Notes: generated by a model not told the origin, from the sequence alone. A stretch of DNA of 64,000 nt from Candidatus Azobacteroides sp. (GCA_009783445.1 WRFY01000125.1:1-64000); one strand, 5' to 3'. Numbered from the stretch's first letter, positions 1 through 9,995 are shown. Translations and numbers: made by a program.

Positions 1-121
1 GTTTGCTTTACTTACTTGATCGATAAATTTCCGATTCTATAATCTTCTGTAATGATAACGCAGAAAATCACAATTTAGTATTTAAAATCGTTAAAATTTT
101 ATTGCCTAAATGTATATCCGA

Positions 122-195
122 AGGAGGCGTTCTTTTTCTAACAAGAAAAGTAAAGAGAGGCGAGTAGTAACGTTTAGGACACCTCCTGTTTTTTT
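122..195 (+). terminator. Terminator-like nested stem-loop followed by a T-tract
   Basis: AGGAGGCGTTC (122-132) pairs with GGACACCTCCT (177-187) apart from one mismatch and a G-U; nested CTTTTTCT/AGAAAAG hairpin inside; followed by GTTTTTTT. Confidence 0.4.
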
Positions 196-200
196 AAGAA

Positions 201-1535
201 TTAATCTAAATAATCGGTTATTCGACCGCTGATCTGCAGGAGGGAAATCTCGCAGAGTTTCGTATCCAATTGCGCTTGAAACAAACGTTCTCCCGCTTCC
301 AGCAAACTATTTTGAGCTTCCCGCAATTCTATTCCAGATAGTTCGCCCAAGCGGTAACGTTCCATCGCAATCTCATAATTTTCGCGCGCCGCCTCTAAGT
401 TTTCCGCTTCCAAATTAGTCAACTCAATATTGTTGCGGTAAGCCATCCACATAGCGGATAAATTAGCTTTCAGAGCAAGCTCCAACTGTTTATATTCCCA
501 TTCGCGGTTTTGAATGGCTATGTTCGCATTTTTTTGTTCCCGCTTGCGGTTCATTCCGTCAAAGAGCGCATAGCCCAAGGTGAAACCATAGGTGAAACCC
601 CTGTTGTTTTGTCGTTCAACAGACGAATTTTTCGTATCGTAAGCATTCAGGGAGTAGCCATAAGCGGCATTCAAGCGCAAATAAGGATAATTGCGCGATT
701 GAAGCGCTTTCAAGTCCAACTCGCTGAGCATCTTATTTTTTTGGGAAAGCAACAAGTTGGAATTTGTTTCCAGCGTATTTTTCCACAACGAAGTTTCCTC
801 CAATCCCTTATCGGCAACAATCGTAGTATCGCTTACGTACAATTTTTGCGATACATCTTCCAACGCCATGATTTGATTCAGCGTAATAGCCGAAGTCTGA
901 ACAACTTCATACTGTTTAATCAAGCTCGAACTGTCGGCGTTGAAATCCACTCGCGCCTGCTGCAAATCCAGACGGGACATAGACCCCATATTGTAACGCG
1001 CTTCCACAATCCGCAACCGTTCTCTGGAAAGAGAAACCGCATACTTCAAGTTATTTAACCGCAAATTTTGCCTAACATAAGTATAATATCCTGAGGCAAG
1101 AGTAGAAATCAGGTCTTCAATGGCCAAACGAACGCTGATTTCTCCCATTTTCTGTAATTCTTTCAAACGGGCATAGTTCGTTTGCATGCTAAAACCGTCG
1201 AAAACAGTCCAATTCAGATTTAAACCCAGAGTCGCTCCCTGATTGAAAATGCTGGAATAATGAACTTCCGTTTGATCCGCCATTTTTTGACCTATATTTG
1301 TGATCGAACCATTATACCCCGCTTGAACGTCCAGATTCGGAAGCATACCGGCATTGCCCCGCGTAACATTGTTGTCGGCAATCTGCTGTTCGTTGCGAAC
1401 AATACGAATATCGTAATTGTGTTCCAAACCGACGGCCAAAACTCGTTTTAAATCATAAATCTCCTGCGCTTCAACAGACAAGAGAAAAAATGAAAAAAAA
1501 ACAAGTATCCCTATCTTTTGTCCTCTTTTTTTCAT
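201..1535 (-). CDS. TolC family outer membrane efflux protein
   Basis: ORF with signal peptide (KIGILVFFSFFLLSVEAQ) and TolC-type repeats (ALFDGMNRKREQKNANIAIQNREWEYKQLE, YRLGELSGIELREAQNSLLEA). Start refined to an internal Met. Confidence 0.85.
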   Translation of the reverse strand: MKKRGQKIGILVFFSFFLLSVEAQEIYDLKRVLAVGLEHNYDIRIVRNEQQIADNNVTRGNAGMLPNLDVQAGYNGSITNIGQKMADQTEVHYSSIFNQGATLGLNLNWTVFDGFSMQTNYARLKELQKMGEISVRLAIEDLISTLASGYYTYVRQNLRLNNLKYAVSLSRERLRIVEARYNMGSMSRLDLQQARVDFNADSSSLIKQYEVVQTSAITLNQIMALEDVSQKLYVSDTTIVADKGLEETSLWKNTLETNSNLLLSQKNKMLSELDLKALQSRNYPYLRLNAAYGYSLNAYDTKNSSVERQNNRGFTYGFTLGYALFDGMNRKREQKNANIAIQNREWEYKQLELALKANLSAMWMAYRNNIELTNLEAENLEAARENYEIAMERYRLGELSGIELREAQNSLLEAGERLFQAQLDTKLCEISLLQISGRITDYLD

Positions 1536-1688
1536 CCTACAACGAATGCCTGTGAACTTCATATTTTTTATTTTCTTCATGATTTTATTTTCACAAAAAT
1601 AAAATTTAAATTTAAAATGACATTCAATCTGGCGATAATTTTTGGATTTATTCGTCAAAGGTTGTCAAAATCAGGAAAGATACGCTAT

Positions 1689-2591
1689 TTACTTTTCGTG
1701 TTCTCTTGCATCTGCTCCCCAGAATAATTTTTTTCGCAAAGTTTCGTAAAAATTCTGGCAAAAGCGTTTCACAACCGGAATGGTAAAATCGGCTTTTTGT
1801 ATGTATAATTCACTGCCTGAAGGGAAAACTTCCGATCGTCCATCTAAGGAAACCAGAAAATTCTTGCTCCTTGATTCGATCCTGAACCGTATTTTATAGT
1901 CTTCGGGAATGACAAGGGGACGCATATTGAGCGAATGAGATGCCACCGGACTCAAAACAAAGTTTTTGGATTGCGGAATAATAATGGGGCCGTTCACGCT
2001 CAGGTTGTATGCTGTCGATCCGGTAGGCGTGGCCAACAATAAACCATCAGACAGGTATTCGGTCAAAAACTCATCATTCAAATAAGTAAGAATAGAAATC
2101 ATCGAAGAAGTATCCCGTTTGAGTGCAGCAATTTCATTCAAGGCATAATTGTATGGATCGTGAAAATGGCAGGAAGATTCCAATTGCAAAAGGCTTCTTT
2201 CTTCCAAACGGTATTCCCCCTTGAAAATCTCGTCCAAGGTCTCGATGATTTCAGAGGCATTGGTATCGGCTAAAAAGCCCAACCGACCGATATTGATTCC
2301 CAAAATGGGTATATTCTGACGCCCGACCCAAGCGGCCGTTCTGAGAAAAGTTCCGTCTCCTCCCAAACTGAAAACCATATCCAAAGGAAAAGGCATTTCG
2401 GTAATCATTCCTTCTATCGAAGGAGTAAAGGCAAACGTTTTGAAAAGATAATGATAAAAATATTGTTCAACCCATACCTCAGTTCCCCGTTTTTGCAAAT
2501 AATCGAATATATCTCGGATAAAATTTTGTTTTCCAGCCTGATAATCGTTTCCGAAAATTCCAATCGTTTTCAATTTTTCTGAAAAAACCAT
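1689..2591 (-). CDS. nadK: NAD kinase
   Basis: FSLGGDGTFLRTAA (GGDGT) motif, LGINIGRLGFLAD, TPTGSTAYNLSVNGPI. Confidence 0.93.
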   Translation of the reverse strand: MVFSEKLKTIGIFGNDYQAGKQNFIRDIFDYLQKRGTEVWVEQYFYHYLFKTFAFTPSIEGMITEMPFPLDMVFSLGGDGTFLRTAAWVGRQNIPILGINIGRLGFLADTNASEIIETLDEIFKGEYRLEERSLLQLESSCHFHDPYNYALNEIAALKRDTSSMISILTYLNDEFLTEYLSDGLLLATPTGSTAYNLSVNGPIIIPQSKNFVLSPVASHSLNMRPLVIPEDYKIRFRIESRSKNFLVSLDGRSEVFPSGSELYIQKADFTIPVVKRFCQNFYETLRKKLFWGADAREHEK

Positions 2592-2595
2592 GCCT

Positions 2596-3255
2596 TTACA
2601 ATTCCAGATAAAACATTAATTCATTCAGCCGGTTATGCAACGTTTCATCGGTAACTTTTTGTTTTTGAGCAAAGTGAATTACCTTGTAATCGAAACGTTC
2701 CAGGCTTCTCACGACGTTGCTTGCATCTTCCGAATCAATAATCAATATCAGAATGAATTTGCCCGAGGATTCTTCCACATAAGAAAAAACGTTCAATACG
2801 CAAGCACGATTCTGTTCGGCTAAATGAATGATTTGTGATAACGAATAATCTGAACTGTTCAATTCGAGGATAATAAAAGCGCCGCCTCGCCCCATATTGC
2901 AAAGCTCGCTCATTTTTTCAATCAAAATATCCGAAGTCACAGCGCCCAAATAGTCGCCCGTTGCATTCACCACCGGCAATACGTCAATTCGGTTTTTGTT
3001 CATTATCTGCAAAACTTCCAAGACCATCGTTTGTTCGTTGGCAAAAGGAGCATAAGTACTAAGATTTTCAATCTTATCTGCCTGATTTTCCATGCTTGAA
3101 ACATCATTTTCCGAAAGCAAAAAAACATATTTGCCCTTCTCTACTACCGGAAGATGTTGTCTTTTGCATGCTTCCATTTGCAAAAGAGAAAAAGCGCCCG
3201 TATCTTGTAAGTTTAAAACGGGAATTTTGCTTGTTAAGAAATCTTTGCTAAACAT
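2596..3255 (-). CDS. CBS domain-containing protein
   Basis: Tandem CBS-like segments (MNKNRIDVLPVVNATGDYLGAVTSDILIEKMSEL); located next to nadK. Confidence 0.75.
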   Translation of the reverse strand: MFSKDFLTSKIPVLNLQDTGAFSLLQMEACKRQHLPVVEKGKYVFLLSENDVSSMENQADKIENLSTYAPFANEQTMVLEVLQIMNKNRIDVLPVVNATGDYLGAVTSDILIEKMSELCNMGRGGAFIILELNSSDYSLSQIIHLAEQNRACVLNVFSYVEESSGKFILILIIDSEDASNVVRSLERFDYKVIHFAQKQKVTDETLHNRLNELMFYLEL

Positions 3256-3376
3256 TCTTTTATTATTAAAACAAAATAAATTACTTTTGTATGATTATTT
3301 ATGTAATCACATACAAAATTAGTCATTATATCTGTAATTTAAAAGTAAAGAAAGAACGAATTAAGCATTAAATTTT

Positions 3377-4081
3377 ATGAATATATTGTTTTTCATTCAG
3401 GAGGGTCTTGCAAGCGGAGGTGCAAATACAGGGGAGTTGATTGCTCAGGAAACAATAAAGAGGATGAATATCTTTGAATTGGCCATTAAAGGCGGATGGG
3501 TAATGATTCCCATTGTTCTTTTATTTTTTATTGCCGTAGGCGTTTTTGTGGAACGGATTTTAGTCATCAACCAAGCGGCCAAAGAAGACGATTATTTTAT
3601 GGAGCGGATCAAGGATTATATCCACGACGGAAATATTAAATCAGCTGAAAAACTCTGCCAGACAACGAATACGCCTTATGCGCGAATGATTGAAAAAGGA
3701 ATTCAACGTTTGGGACGTCCCATGAACGATATCTTAACGGCCATTGAAAATGTAGGCAATATCGAAGTAGCCAAACTGGAAAAAGGATTTCCATGGGTAG
3801 CTACCACTGCCGCATTGGCGCCTATGCTGGGTTTTTTTGGAACGGTCACCGGCATGGTACGGGCTTTTTTCGATATGGCCAACGCCGGAAGCAACGTAGA
3901 TATAACTCTATTATCTTCAGGAATTTACGAAGCGCTGGTGACAACAGTGGCTGGTCTTGCGGTAGGAATTCCCATCCTGTTTGCTTACAATTATCTGGTG
4001 GCTAAAGTAGATGGCGTGGTCGCCCAAATGGAAACCAGCACCATGGATTTTATGGATTTGTTGAACGAACCCACTAAATAA
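3377..4081 (+). CDS. exbB: MotA/TolQ/ExbB family proton channel protein
   Basis: ExbB family core WVATTAALAPMLGFFGTVTGMVRAFFDMA...ALVTTVAGLAVGIPILFAYNYLV; followed by ExbD and TonB. Confidence 0.9.
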   Translation: MNILFFIQEGLASGGANTGELIAQETIKRMNIFELAIKGGWVMIPIVLLFFIAVGVFVERILVINQAAKEDDYFMERIKDYIHDGNIKSAEKLCQTTNTPYARMIEKGIQRLGRPMNDILTAIENVGNIEVAKLEKGFPWVATTAALAPMLGFFGTVTGMVRAFFDMANAGSNVDITLLSSGIYEALVTTVAGLAVGIPILFAYNYLVAKVDGVVAQMETSTMDFMDLLNEPTK

Positions 4082-4092
4082 TTGGTAAACTA

Positions 4093-4500
4093 ATGGCAAT
4101 CAAAAGAAGAAGAAAAGTGTGTGCAGAATTCAACATGGCCTCCATGACGGACATGATTTTTTTGTTGCTCATTTTTTTCATGATAACCTCTACGGTTGTA
4201 ACCCCCAATGCGATTAAGGTTGTTTTACCTCAAAGCACTCAGCAAACGTCCGCAAAACCGCTTTCGCGAGTGACAATCGACAAGAACTTGAATTATTATG
4301 TGGCCTATGGCAGTCAAAAGGAAAAACAAGTTGGATTCAATGAAATTGTTCCCTTTTTAAGAGACTGCTACAATCAAAATCAGGAAATGTATGTGGCTCT
4401 GTATGCCGATGAAACAATTCCGTATGCAGAAGTAGTAAAAATAGTGGATATAGTGAATCAAAACAATTTCAAAATGATTTTGGTAACTCGTCCCCGTTAA
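4093..4500 (+). CDS. exbD: Biopolymer transporter ExbD
   Basis: FNMASMTDMIFLLLIFFMITSTVV is the ExbD/TolR TM motif with its conserved Asp. Confidence 0.9.
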   Translation: MAIKRRRKVCAEFNMASMTDMIFLLLIFFMITSTVVTPNAIKVVLPQSTQQTSAKPLSRVTIDKNLNYYVAYGSQKEKQVGFNEIVPFLRDCYNQNQEMYVALYADETIPYAEVVKIVDIVNQNNFKMILVTRPR

Positions 4501-4502
4501 TT

Positions 4503-5297
4503 ATGAAAATTACAAAAGAACAACTATTCGGATTCGCGTTTTCAAGCATTCTCTGTTTGATTATTGCTTTTATTCTTTCCGTTATTTTCCTGCAAACAAA
4601 AATGCGAACGGAAGAAGAAGGCGTTTTGGTCAGTGTTGGGAATGTAAACTGGGCCAACGGTACGTTTACGCCGCAAGCCAAGGAATCGACGCCTGAAGTT
4701 GTTCCTGAAAAAACAACTCCAGAGGTAAAGCCGAATAAACCGGCGGCGCCTCCTGTGATTACGCAAAAAGATGAACCAAGCGTAGCAGTGAAAACTTCGG
4801 AAAAAAAATCTGATAAGGAACGGATAGCAGAAGAACAAAAAAAAGCTTCCGAACGGAAACGTGTTGAAGAGCAACGTCAAAGAGAAGCAATTAATCGCCA
4901 AATGGAAGGCGCTTTCGGGACAAAGGATGGCCAGGGAAGCAGCAGAGGAACGGCCGCATCAGGCTCTGGAACACAAGGAAGTCCTCAAGGCCGGGCGCCG
5001 GTAGGTTCTTATGTTGGATTTGGAGACAGTTTCGATTTAGCAGGAAGAAGCTTGGGCGAAGGAGGTCTGCAACGTCCAGCGTATATCGTTCAAGAAGAGG
5101 GAACAATTGTGACGGAAATTACGGTGGATCCACAAGGAAATGTGATCAAAGCAGAAATCCGTTTGACGGGAACAAACACAGATAATGCAAGCATGCGTAA
5201 ATCGGTTATTGAAGCAGCTAAAAAAACAAAATTCAATGCGATTAATGGTACGCAAAATCAAATAGGAACGATTACCTATCGTTTTTCGTTAAAGTAA
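4503..5297 (+). CDS. tonB: Energy transducer TonB
   Basis: N-terminal TM, Pro/Lys/Glu-rich linker, C-terminal TonB-like domain (GTIVTEITVDPQGNVIKAEI...ITYRFSLK); operonic with exbBD. Confidence 0.85.
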   Translation: MKITKEQLFGFAFSSILCLIIAFILSVIFLQTKMRTEEEGVLVSVGNVNWANGTFTPQAKESTPEVVPEKTTPEVKPNKPAAPPVITQKDEPSVAVKTSEKKSDKERIAEEQKKASERKRVEEQRQREAINRQMEGAFGTKDGQGSSRGTAASGSGTQGSPQGRAPVGSYVGFGDSFDLAGRSLGEGGLQRPAYIVQEEGTIVTEITVDPQGNVIKAEIRLTGTNTDNASMRKSVIEAAKKTKFNAINGTQNQIGTITYRFSLK

Positions 5298-5330
5298 CAG
5301 AACAAAAATCATTTATCATTTCGTAAATTT

Positions 5331-5876
5331 ATGGAAGTATATCTTTTTTTAGCAGAAGGTTTTGAAGAAACTGAAGCCGTTGGCGCCATTGACGTTTTGC
5401 GCAGAGGCGGATTAAATGTGACTAGCGTTTCGATAAGCGGCAGTTATCAAGTAACGGGGGCTCACAACATTCCAATTGTGGCTGATCGTTTGTTTAACGA
5501 TACCGTCTTTTCCAAAGGTAAAGCTTTAGTGTTGCCGGGAGGAATACCGGGTGCGACTAACTTGAATGCCCACGAAGGATTGAAAACCTTAATTAAGCAA
5601 TATTACGCCGAAAATAAAACTATAGCGGCTATTTGTGCCGCTCCTTTGGTTTTAGGCGGTTTGAATTTATTGCAAGGCAAAAAAGCGACAGTTTATCCGG
5701 GTTTTGAAGACCACTTGAAAGGAGCGACTGTTGTAAGCGACAAAATAGTGAAGGATGGAAATATCATTACCGCGAAAGGTCCGGGATGGGTGTTTGATTT
5801 TGCCTTGGCTATCGTTGCCGAATTGAAAGGCCGGGAAAAAGCCGATGAAGCGGCGGCCGGATTGTTATTGAAATAA
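5331..5876 (+). CDS. DJ-1 family (ThiJ/PfpI) glyoxalase/deglycase-like protein
   Basis: LAEGFEETEAVGAIDVLRRGG, AAICAAPLVLGG nucleophile-elbow Cys, full-length 181 aa. Confidence 0.88.
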   Translation: MEVYLFLAEGFEETEAVGAIDVLRRGGLNVTSVSISGSYQVTGAHNIPIVADRLFNDTVFSKGKALVLPGGIPGATNLNAHEGLKTLIKQYYAENKTIAAICAAPLVLGGLNLLQGKKATVYPGFEDHLKGATVVSDKIVKDGNIITAKGPGWVFDFALAIVAELKGREKADEAAAGLLLK

Positions 5877-5880
5877 GAGC

Positions 5881-5955
5881 GCAGATGACGCGGATAAAAC
5901 GGATAATATGGATTTTTATACTATCCGCGCTTATATGCTTATCCGCGTCATCTGC
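5881..5955. repeat. REP-like intergenic palindrome
   Basis: Perfect 17-bp inverted repeat GCAGATGACGCGGATAA / TTATCCGCGTCATCTGC at 5881-5897 and 5939-5955. Confidence 0.85.
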
Positions 5956-5965
5956 ATTCCATGAT

Positions 5966-6841
5966 CTATTTATCTATTTTGAACGATTTTTTTCCAATTA
6001 AATTTCCGTCGGCAAAAATATCCACACGGTAAGTTCCCGGATAAAGAAATTCTTCAATTTTCCAATAGATGCTTACGGGTATTTCTTCCCCCGTATATTC
6101 GATGGTGCGTTTGGCTGAATAGTTGATTTTTTTGTTTTCGTATGCAAAGACATCGCCTTGATTTTTGACCAACACCTCGTCATCGGGTTTTTGAATGCGG
6201 ATATAGATGGTCTTTTCGCCACGTTGAGCCGTAATATTTTGATTGATAGTGAACTGAACTTCCAATTGATCCATTTTTTTGATTTTGTCCGTCGATTTAT
6301 TTTTATTCGTAAGACCTCGAACATTGACATTGCTCGCATTCAATTTGGAAGCAATTTGAACCGTTTCGATTAATTGTTCTTTTTCATGAGTCAATTGAGT
6401 AACGCTCCGTGTAGCCGCGTGAAATCGTGCCGTGACCTGTTTGTTTTCCTGTTCCAATTGCTGATTCAAACGATTCAAAGAATCTACTTGTACCACATAT
6501 TCACGCAAGACGGCACGCAAAGATTCCAGCTCCTTTTTAAGTTCGCTGATTCGCTTAGCATCAGTAGCTTTCACTGTTCGAAGTTCTTCTTGCAGGCGCT
6601 GAACCTTCAGTTGCTCGCTTTCCAATTGAGCAATCAACGAATCGTTATTCACCTCAAGTTTGAAGCCTTCATATTGAATAGAGAGCTCGTTGTAATCGTC
6701 CGCTAATTCCTCCTTAAACAATTCCGACTGTTGAACTAAAATCTCTAACTGTTCCTTTTGCCGAACAATATAGAAAACGGCTCCAGCGATTAGCAACAAT
6801 AATAAAACTACAATACTGATCCAAATTATCTTACTTTTCAT
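5966..6841 (-). CDS. Membrane-anchored coiled-coil protein, function unknown
   Basis: N-terminal TM (IIWISIVVLLLLLIAGAVFYIV), long coiled coil, C-terminal beta-rich domain. Confidence 0.6.
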   Translation of the reverse strand: MKSKIIWISIVVLLLLLIAGAVFYIVRQKEQLEILVQQSELFKEELADDYNELSIQYEGFKLEVNNDSLIAQLESEQLKVQRLQEELRTVKATDAKRISELKKELESLRAVLREYVVQVDSLNRLNQQLEQENKQVTARFHAATRSVTQLTHEKEQLIETVQIASKLNASNVNVRGLTNKNKSTDKIKKMDQLEVQFTINQNITAQRGEKTIYIRIQKPDDEVLVKNQGDVFAYENKKINYSAKRTIEYTGEEIPVSIYWKIEEFLYPGTYRVDIFADGNLIGKKSFKIDK

Positions 6842-6921
6842 ATCTTCCGAATAAAAATTGAATGAAGTTGTGCAAATATAAGAATTTTTGACTAAATAAT
6901 TTGTGCAGAATTTGGAAAAAT

Positions 6922-7192
6922 TCATACAGAATAACAGTCTCCGAACTCTCTTGTCAAAATGATCACCCCAAGTACTATTAAAATTACGCCCGCAAATTTA
7001 GTAATTGTTAACGTTTCATTTAAGAAAACAGAACCTAAAATCAAGGTAAAAATATAGCCTAAGCTTACTAACGGATAAGCTCGGCTTAATTCCATTCGAG
7101 ATAAAACATAAAACCATAAAAGTAGGCTGAAGCCATTTTTGAAAAAATATTGTGCCAAGCGCTATGCTTATCAATGCTGCTATATAGTCCAT
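6922..7192 (-). pseudogene. Decayed DMT/SMR-type small multidrug transporter
   Basis: In-frame start MDYIAALISIALGT (ATG at 7192) is in a different frame from AQYFFKNGFSLLLWFYVLSRMELSRAYPLVSLGYIFTLILG...; the segment normally found between these parts is missing. Confidence 0.6.
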
Positions 7193-7253
7193 TTTATTCT
7201 ATCTTTATTCTTTGAATTTGTCGTAATATCCTTCATTGGCCATTTCATTTTCA

Positions 7254-7724
7254 TTACCTGTTTATTTTTTCCTGAACGAGCTTGAAAAGTTCCAAATATT
7301 CCGATTTGTTTTTCATCCAAATTCTCTCAATAAATATTTCTCTGATATAACCATTCCTTTCATCAGTGGCGATATAGATGGCTCCTCCATACAGACTGAA
7401 TATCGAATTGTAATCTGACAGTATTTTTAAGACATTTATATCGACATAGTAAATGGTATAGTAGTAGCTTGTGCTAAATATATCTGGAATGAATATCCGA
7501 TTTTCTTCCAATCGAATGTATTTGGGCTTGATGTTCGTTATAAAAATATATCCTATGATAGCACAGAGAGAAAAAAGCAAAGCAAAAAGAAAAAAACAAA
7601 TTATTTTTACCCATAAACTTACAGTGGATACAAAAAGCATTCTTACGAAAAAATAACAGCAAATTAATAGTCCGAGAATCGAAATTAAATTGATAATCGG
7701 AGATTTATAGCGATACGATTTCAT
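7254..7724 (-). CDS. Small membrane protein, function unknown
   Basis: 156 aa ORF with two predicted TM segments (LISILGLLICCYFFVRMLF, IICFFLFALLFSLCAIIGYIFI). Confidence 0.5.
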   Translation of the reverse strand: MKSYRYKSPIINLISILGLLICCYFFVRMLFVSTVSLWVKIICFFLFALLFSLCAIIGYIFITNIKPKYIRLEENRIFIPDIFSTSYYYTIYYVDINVLKILSDYNSIFSLYGGAIYIATDERNGYIREIFIERIWMKNKSEYLELFKLVQEKINR

Positions 7725-7730
7725 ATTATA

Positions 7731-9995
7731 TCATTTGTTTTCTAAGGTTGCATGAATCGGGACGGTTAGTTTGAAAATAAAATTTCGTCCGATGTTGTAA
7801 ATTCCTTCCGCTTTATAACGCGACAAATGGTCGTAATAACATTTATTCAACAGATTATTGACAACAACATCCGCTCGAAACTTATATTTATGAATGTTGA
7901 AATCAAGATAAACCCCTGTATTGATCAAAGAATAAGCATCCGTCGGCATTTCATATTCCGCAATCCGGTTTTGTTTGAACGAATATTGATATTGTAAAAA
8001 AGCGGAAAGTTTATTCATTGCTTTTTTCTCTGAAAAACTGGCGTTGACTGTAGAATTTATTTTTGAAGAAGGCATCAACGGCAAGCAGTTTCCATCCTTG
8101 TCTTGTCCGTATGCGCTACTGTAAGAAACTTCTAAATGCAACCAGTCCAACGGATGAGGATGAAAATGAATTACAGCTTCTCCTCCAAACAAATAAGCGT
8201 CTCTCTGTTTATAATCGTAAACGGGAAAATGTTCTTTTATTTCGCCCGATGGCTCAAGAAAAATATAGTTCCGTATATAGTTGAAATAAGGATTAACAGA
8301 AAATTCGAAATGCCTGACTTTATAATCGAGAGACCAATCTGCTTGATAACAATTTTCCGTTTTCAGATTTTGGTTGCCAATTTCATACCGATTCGTTCCT
8401 TCATGGATTCCATTGCTTAACAACTCAAACATATTCGGCGCCCGAAATCCAGAAGATAAAGAAAGTCGCAAAGAAAAATGTTGAGGCAATTGCTGAAATA
8501 TTCCGGTGGAAAAATTAAACGCAGAATAGGTTTTTGATAATGAAGGAAAATATTGCTCATTGTCGGATGTTCCTCGACTTTTTCCGTCGATAAACCGTTC
8601 ATCTATTCTCACTCCTGCTTGCCAGTAAGATTCTTGCGTATAATGATAATCGGCGGTTGTGTAAAATCCAATGTCGACCGTTTCCACATCTGGGATCAAC
8701 ACTTCTTCTCCTTTGTTCTTATTGATCTGATACATTCCCTGAGTTCCCAGAATCCATATCCAACGGTTGTTTATTTCCGGAGAAGTCCATTTGGCATTGT
8801 ATGATACCGTACTCAAATTCATATCCAAAGCCGCCTTTTGTTGATTATTAACCGCTTCTGCCTGTTCGTCCTCAAACTCCTTTCGGTTATTGAAAACAGA
8901 ACCCAAATCAACCTGCAATTTCGATTCGTTATCGAAAAAGAACGTATTTTCTGAACTGACCAGATGAGTAGTTAAAAGTTGATAGGGTAAAACCGGATTT
9001 CTTCCGTTCCGACGCTTGGCAATCCCGTCGTTTTCTCTGGTTTCGAGTAAACCGTATTTTTCATTCAAATAATTGTATTTCAAAGAAGTAATAAATTTTC
9101 CAAGCGTATATCCAAACGTAGTTTTGAAATCGGTTGTATGAAAACGACTGTTATCGACCCACTCGTCATTTCCTTCTTCATAATCTTGATGGGTCGTATG
9201 GCTTCCGAAAAGATTCCAATGAAATTTGCCTTTCGAAAGTTTAAATGAACCGGTATTCCGCCAACCTTCGGTATTGGTATTGTATTCAGAATGAAACGTT
9301 GCTTCCAAACTGTTCGCTATTGCATAACGTTCTCCCACAAAAAACAAAACCCCTCCCAATGCATCGCTTCCATATAAAAGAGAGGCCGGCCCTTTGATGA
9401 TTTCCACTTGTTCATATCCGTTTTCATCCAATCCTAAACCATGCTCGTCTCCCCACTGTTGGTTTTCGACTCGGATTCCTTGCGAGAAAACAGCTATTCG
9501 ATTTCCGGAAAATCCTCTGATCACCGGTTTGCCGATGCCAGCTCCGGTGCTTAAGTTGCTGATTCCCGGCGTCTCCGATAATTTTTGGGACAGAGAAATC
9601 CCTTGCATTTGAGCATTATTATTCAAAGAAACGATTTCTACATTCGCTACATTTTCGCCTTGTAATCGAGAACTACTGCCCGAAACAACAATTTCTTGCA
9701 AATCATGCAAGGAAGGTTCTAAAAAAACAGACAAGGTATCGTCATTCAACTTCAAAGTTTCCAGATAAGTTTTGTAACCGATAGATGAAATCTGTACGAG
9801 TACTGAATTTGCTTTGGTTTCAAAAGTAAAATTTCCCGATTCGTCTGTTTCTGTTCCCGTTTTTGAGTCAGGAAAATAAACGCTGGCATGCATTACCGGT
9901 TCCTGTGTTTCTTTATCTAAAACCTTGACTTGACTTTGGGAGTAAACATTTAAATAAGCTGCACAAAAAAATACAATCTTGAATATGCGATTCAT
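7731..9995 (-). CDS. TonB-dependent receptor with N-terminal carboxypeptidase-D-like regulatory domain
   Basis: VKVLDKETQEPVMHASVYFPDSKTGTETDESGNF, plug domain (ISNLSTGAGIGKPVIRGFSGNRIAVFSQGIRVENQQWGDEHG), C-terminal beta-barrel. Confidence 0.9.
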   Translation of the reverse strand: MNRIFKIVFFCAAYLNVYSQSQVKVLDKETQEPVMHASVYFPDSKTGTETDESGNFTFETKANSVLVQISSIGYKTYLETLKLNDDTLSVFLEPSLHDLQEIVVSGSSSRLQGENVANVEIVSLNNNAQMQGISLSQKLSETPGISNLSTGAGIGKPVIRGFSGNRIAVFSQGIRVENQQWGDEHGLGLDENGYEQVEIIKGPASLLYGSDALGGVLFFVGERYAIANSLEATFHSEYNTNTEGWRNTGSFKLSKGKFHWNLFGSHTTHQDYEEGNDEWVDNSRFHTTDFKTTFGYTLGKFITSLKYNYLNEKYGLLETRENDGIAKRRNGRNPVLPYQLLTTHLVSSENTFFFDNESKLQVDLGSVFNNRKEFEDEQAEAVNNQQKAALDMNLSTVSYNAKWTSPEINNRWIWILGTQGMYQINKNKGEEVLIPDVETVDIGFYTTADYHYTQESYWQAGVRIDERFIDGKSRGTSDNEQYFPSLSKTYSAFNFSTGIFQQLPQHFSLRLSLSSGFRAPNMFELLSNGIHEGTNRYEIGNQNLKTENCYQADWSLDYKVRHFEFSVNPYFNYIRNYIFLEPSGEIKEHFPVYDYKQRDAYLFGGEAVIHFHPHPLDWLHLEVSYSSAYGQDKDGNCLPLMPSSKINSTVNASFSEKKAMNKLSAFLQYQYSFKQNRIAEYEMPTDAYSLINTGVYLDFNIHKYKFRADVVVNNLLNKCYYDHLSRYKAEGIYNIGRNFIFKLTVPIHATLENK

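Noticed and set aside
510-1058. 182-aa + strand ORF inside the TolC gene
   Set aside because: Antisense to a clear TolC family gene; composition is that of a shadow ORF with no recognisable motif. The same applies to most other short antisense ORFs in the track.
3256-3376. Loss of pdxJ between nadK and exbB
   Set aside because: I recall pdxJ in this position in some Bacteroides genomes, but absence here cannot be interpreted without the whole genome.
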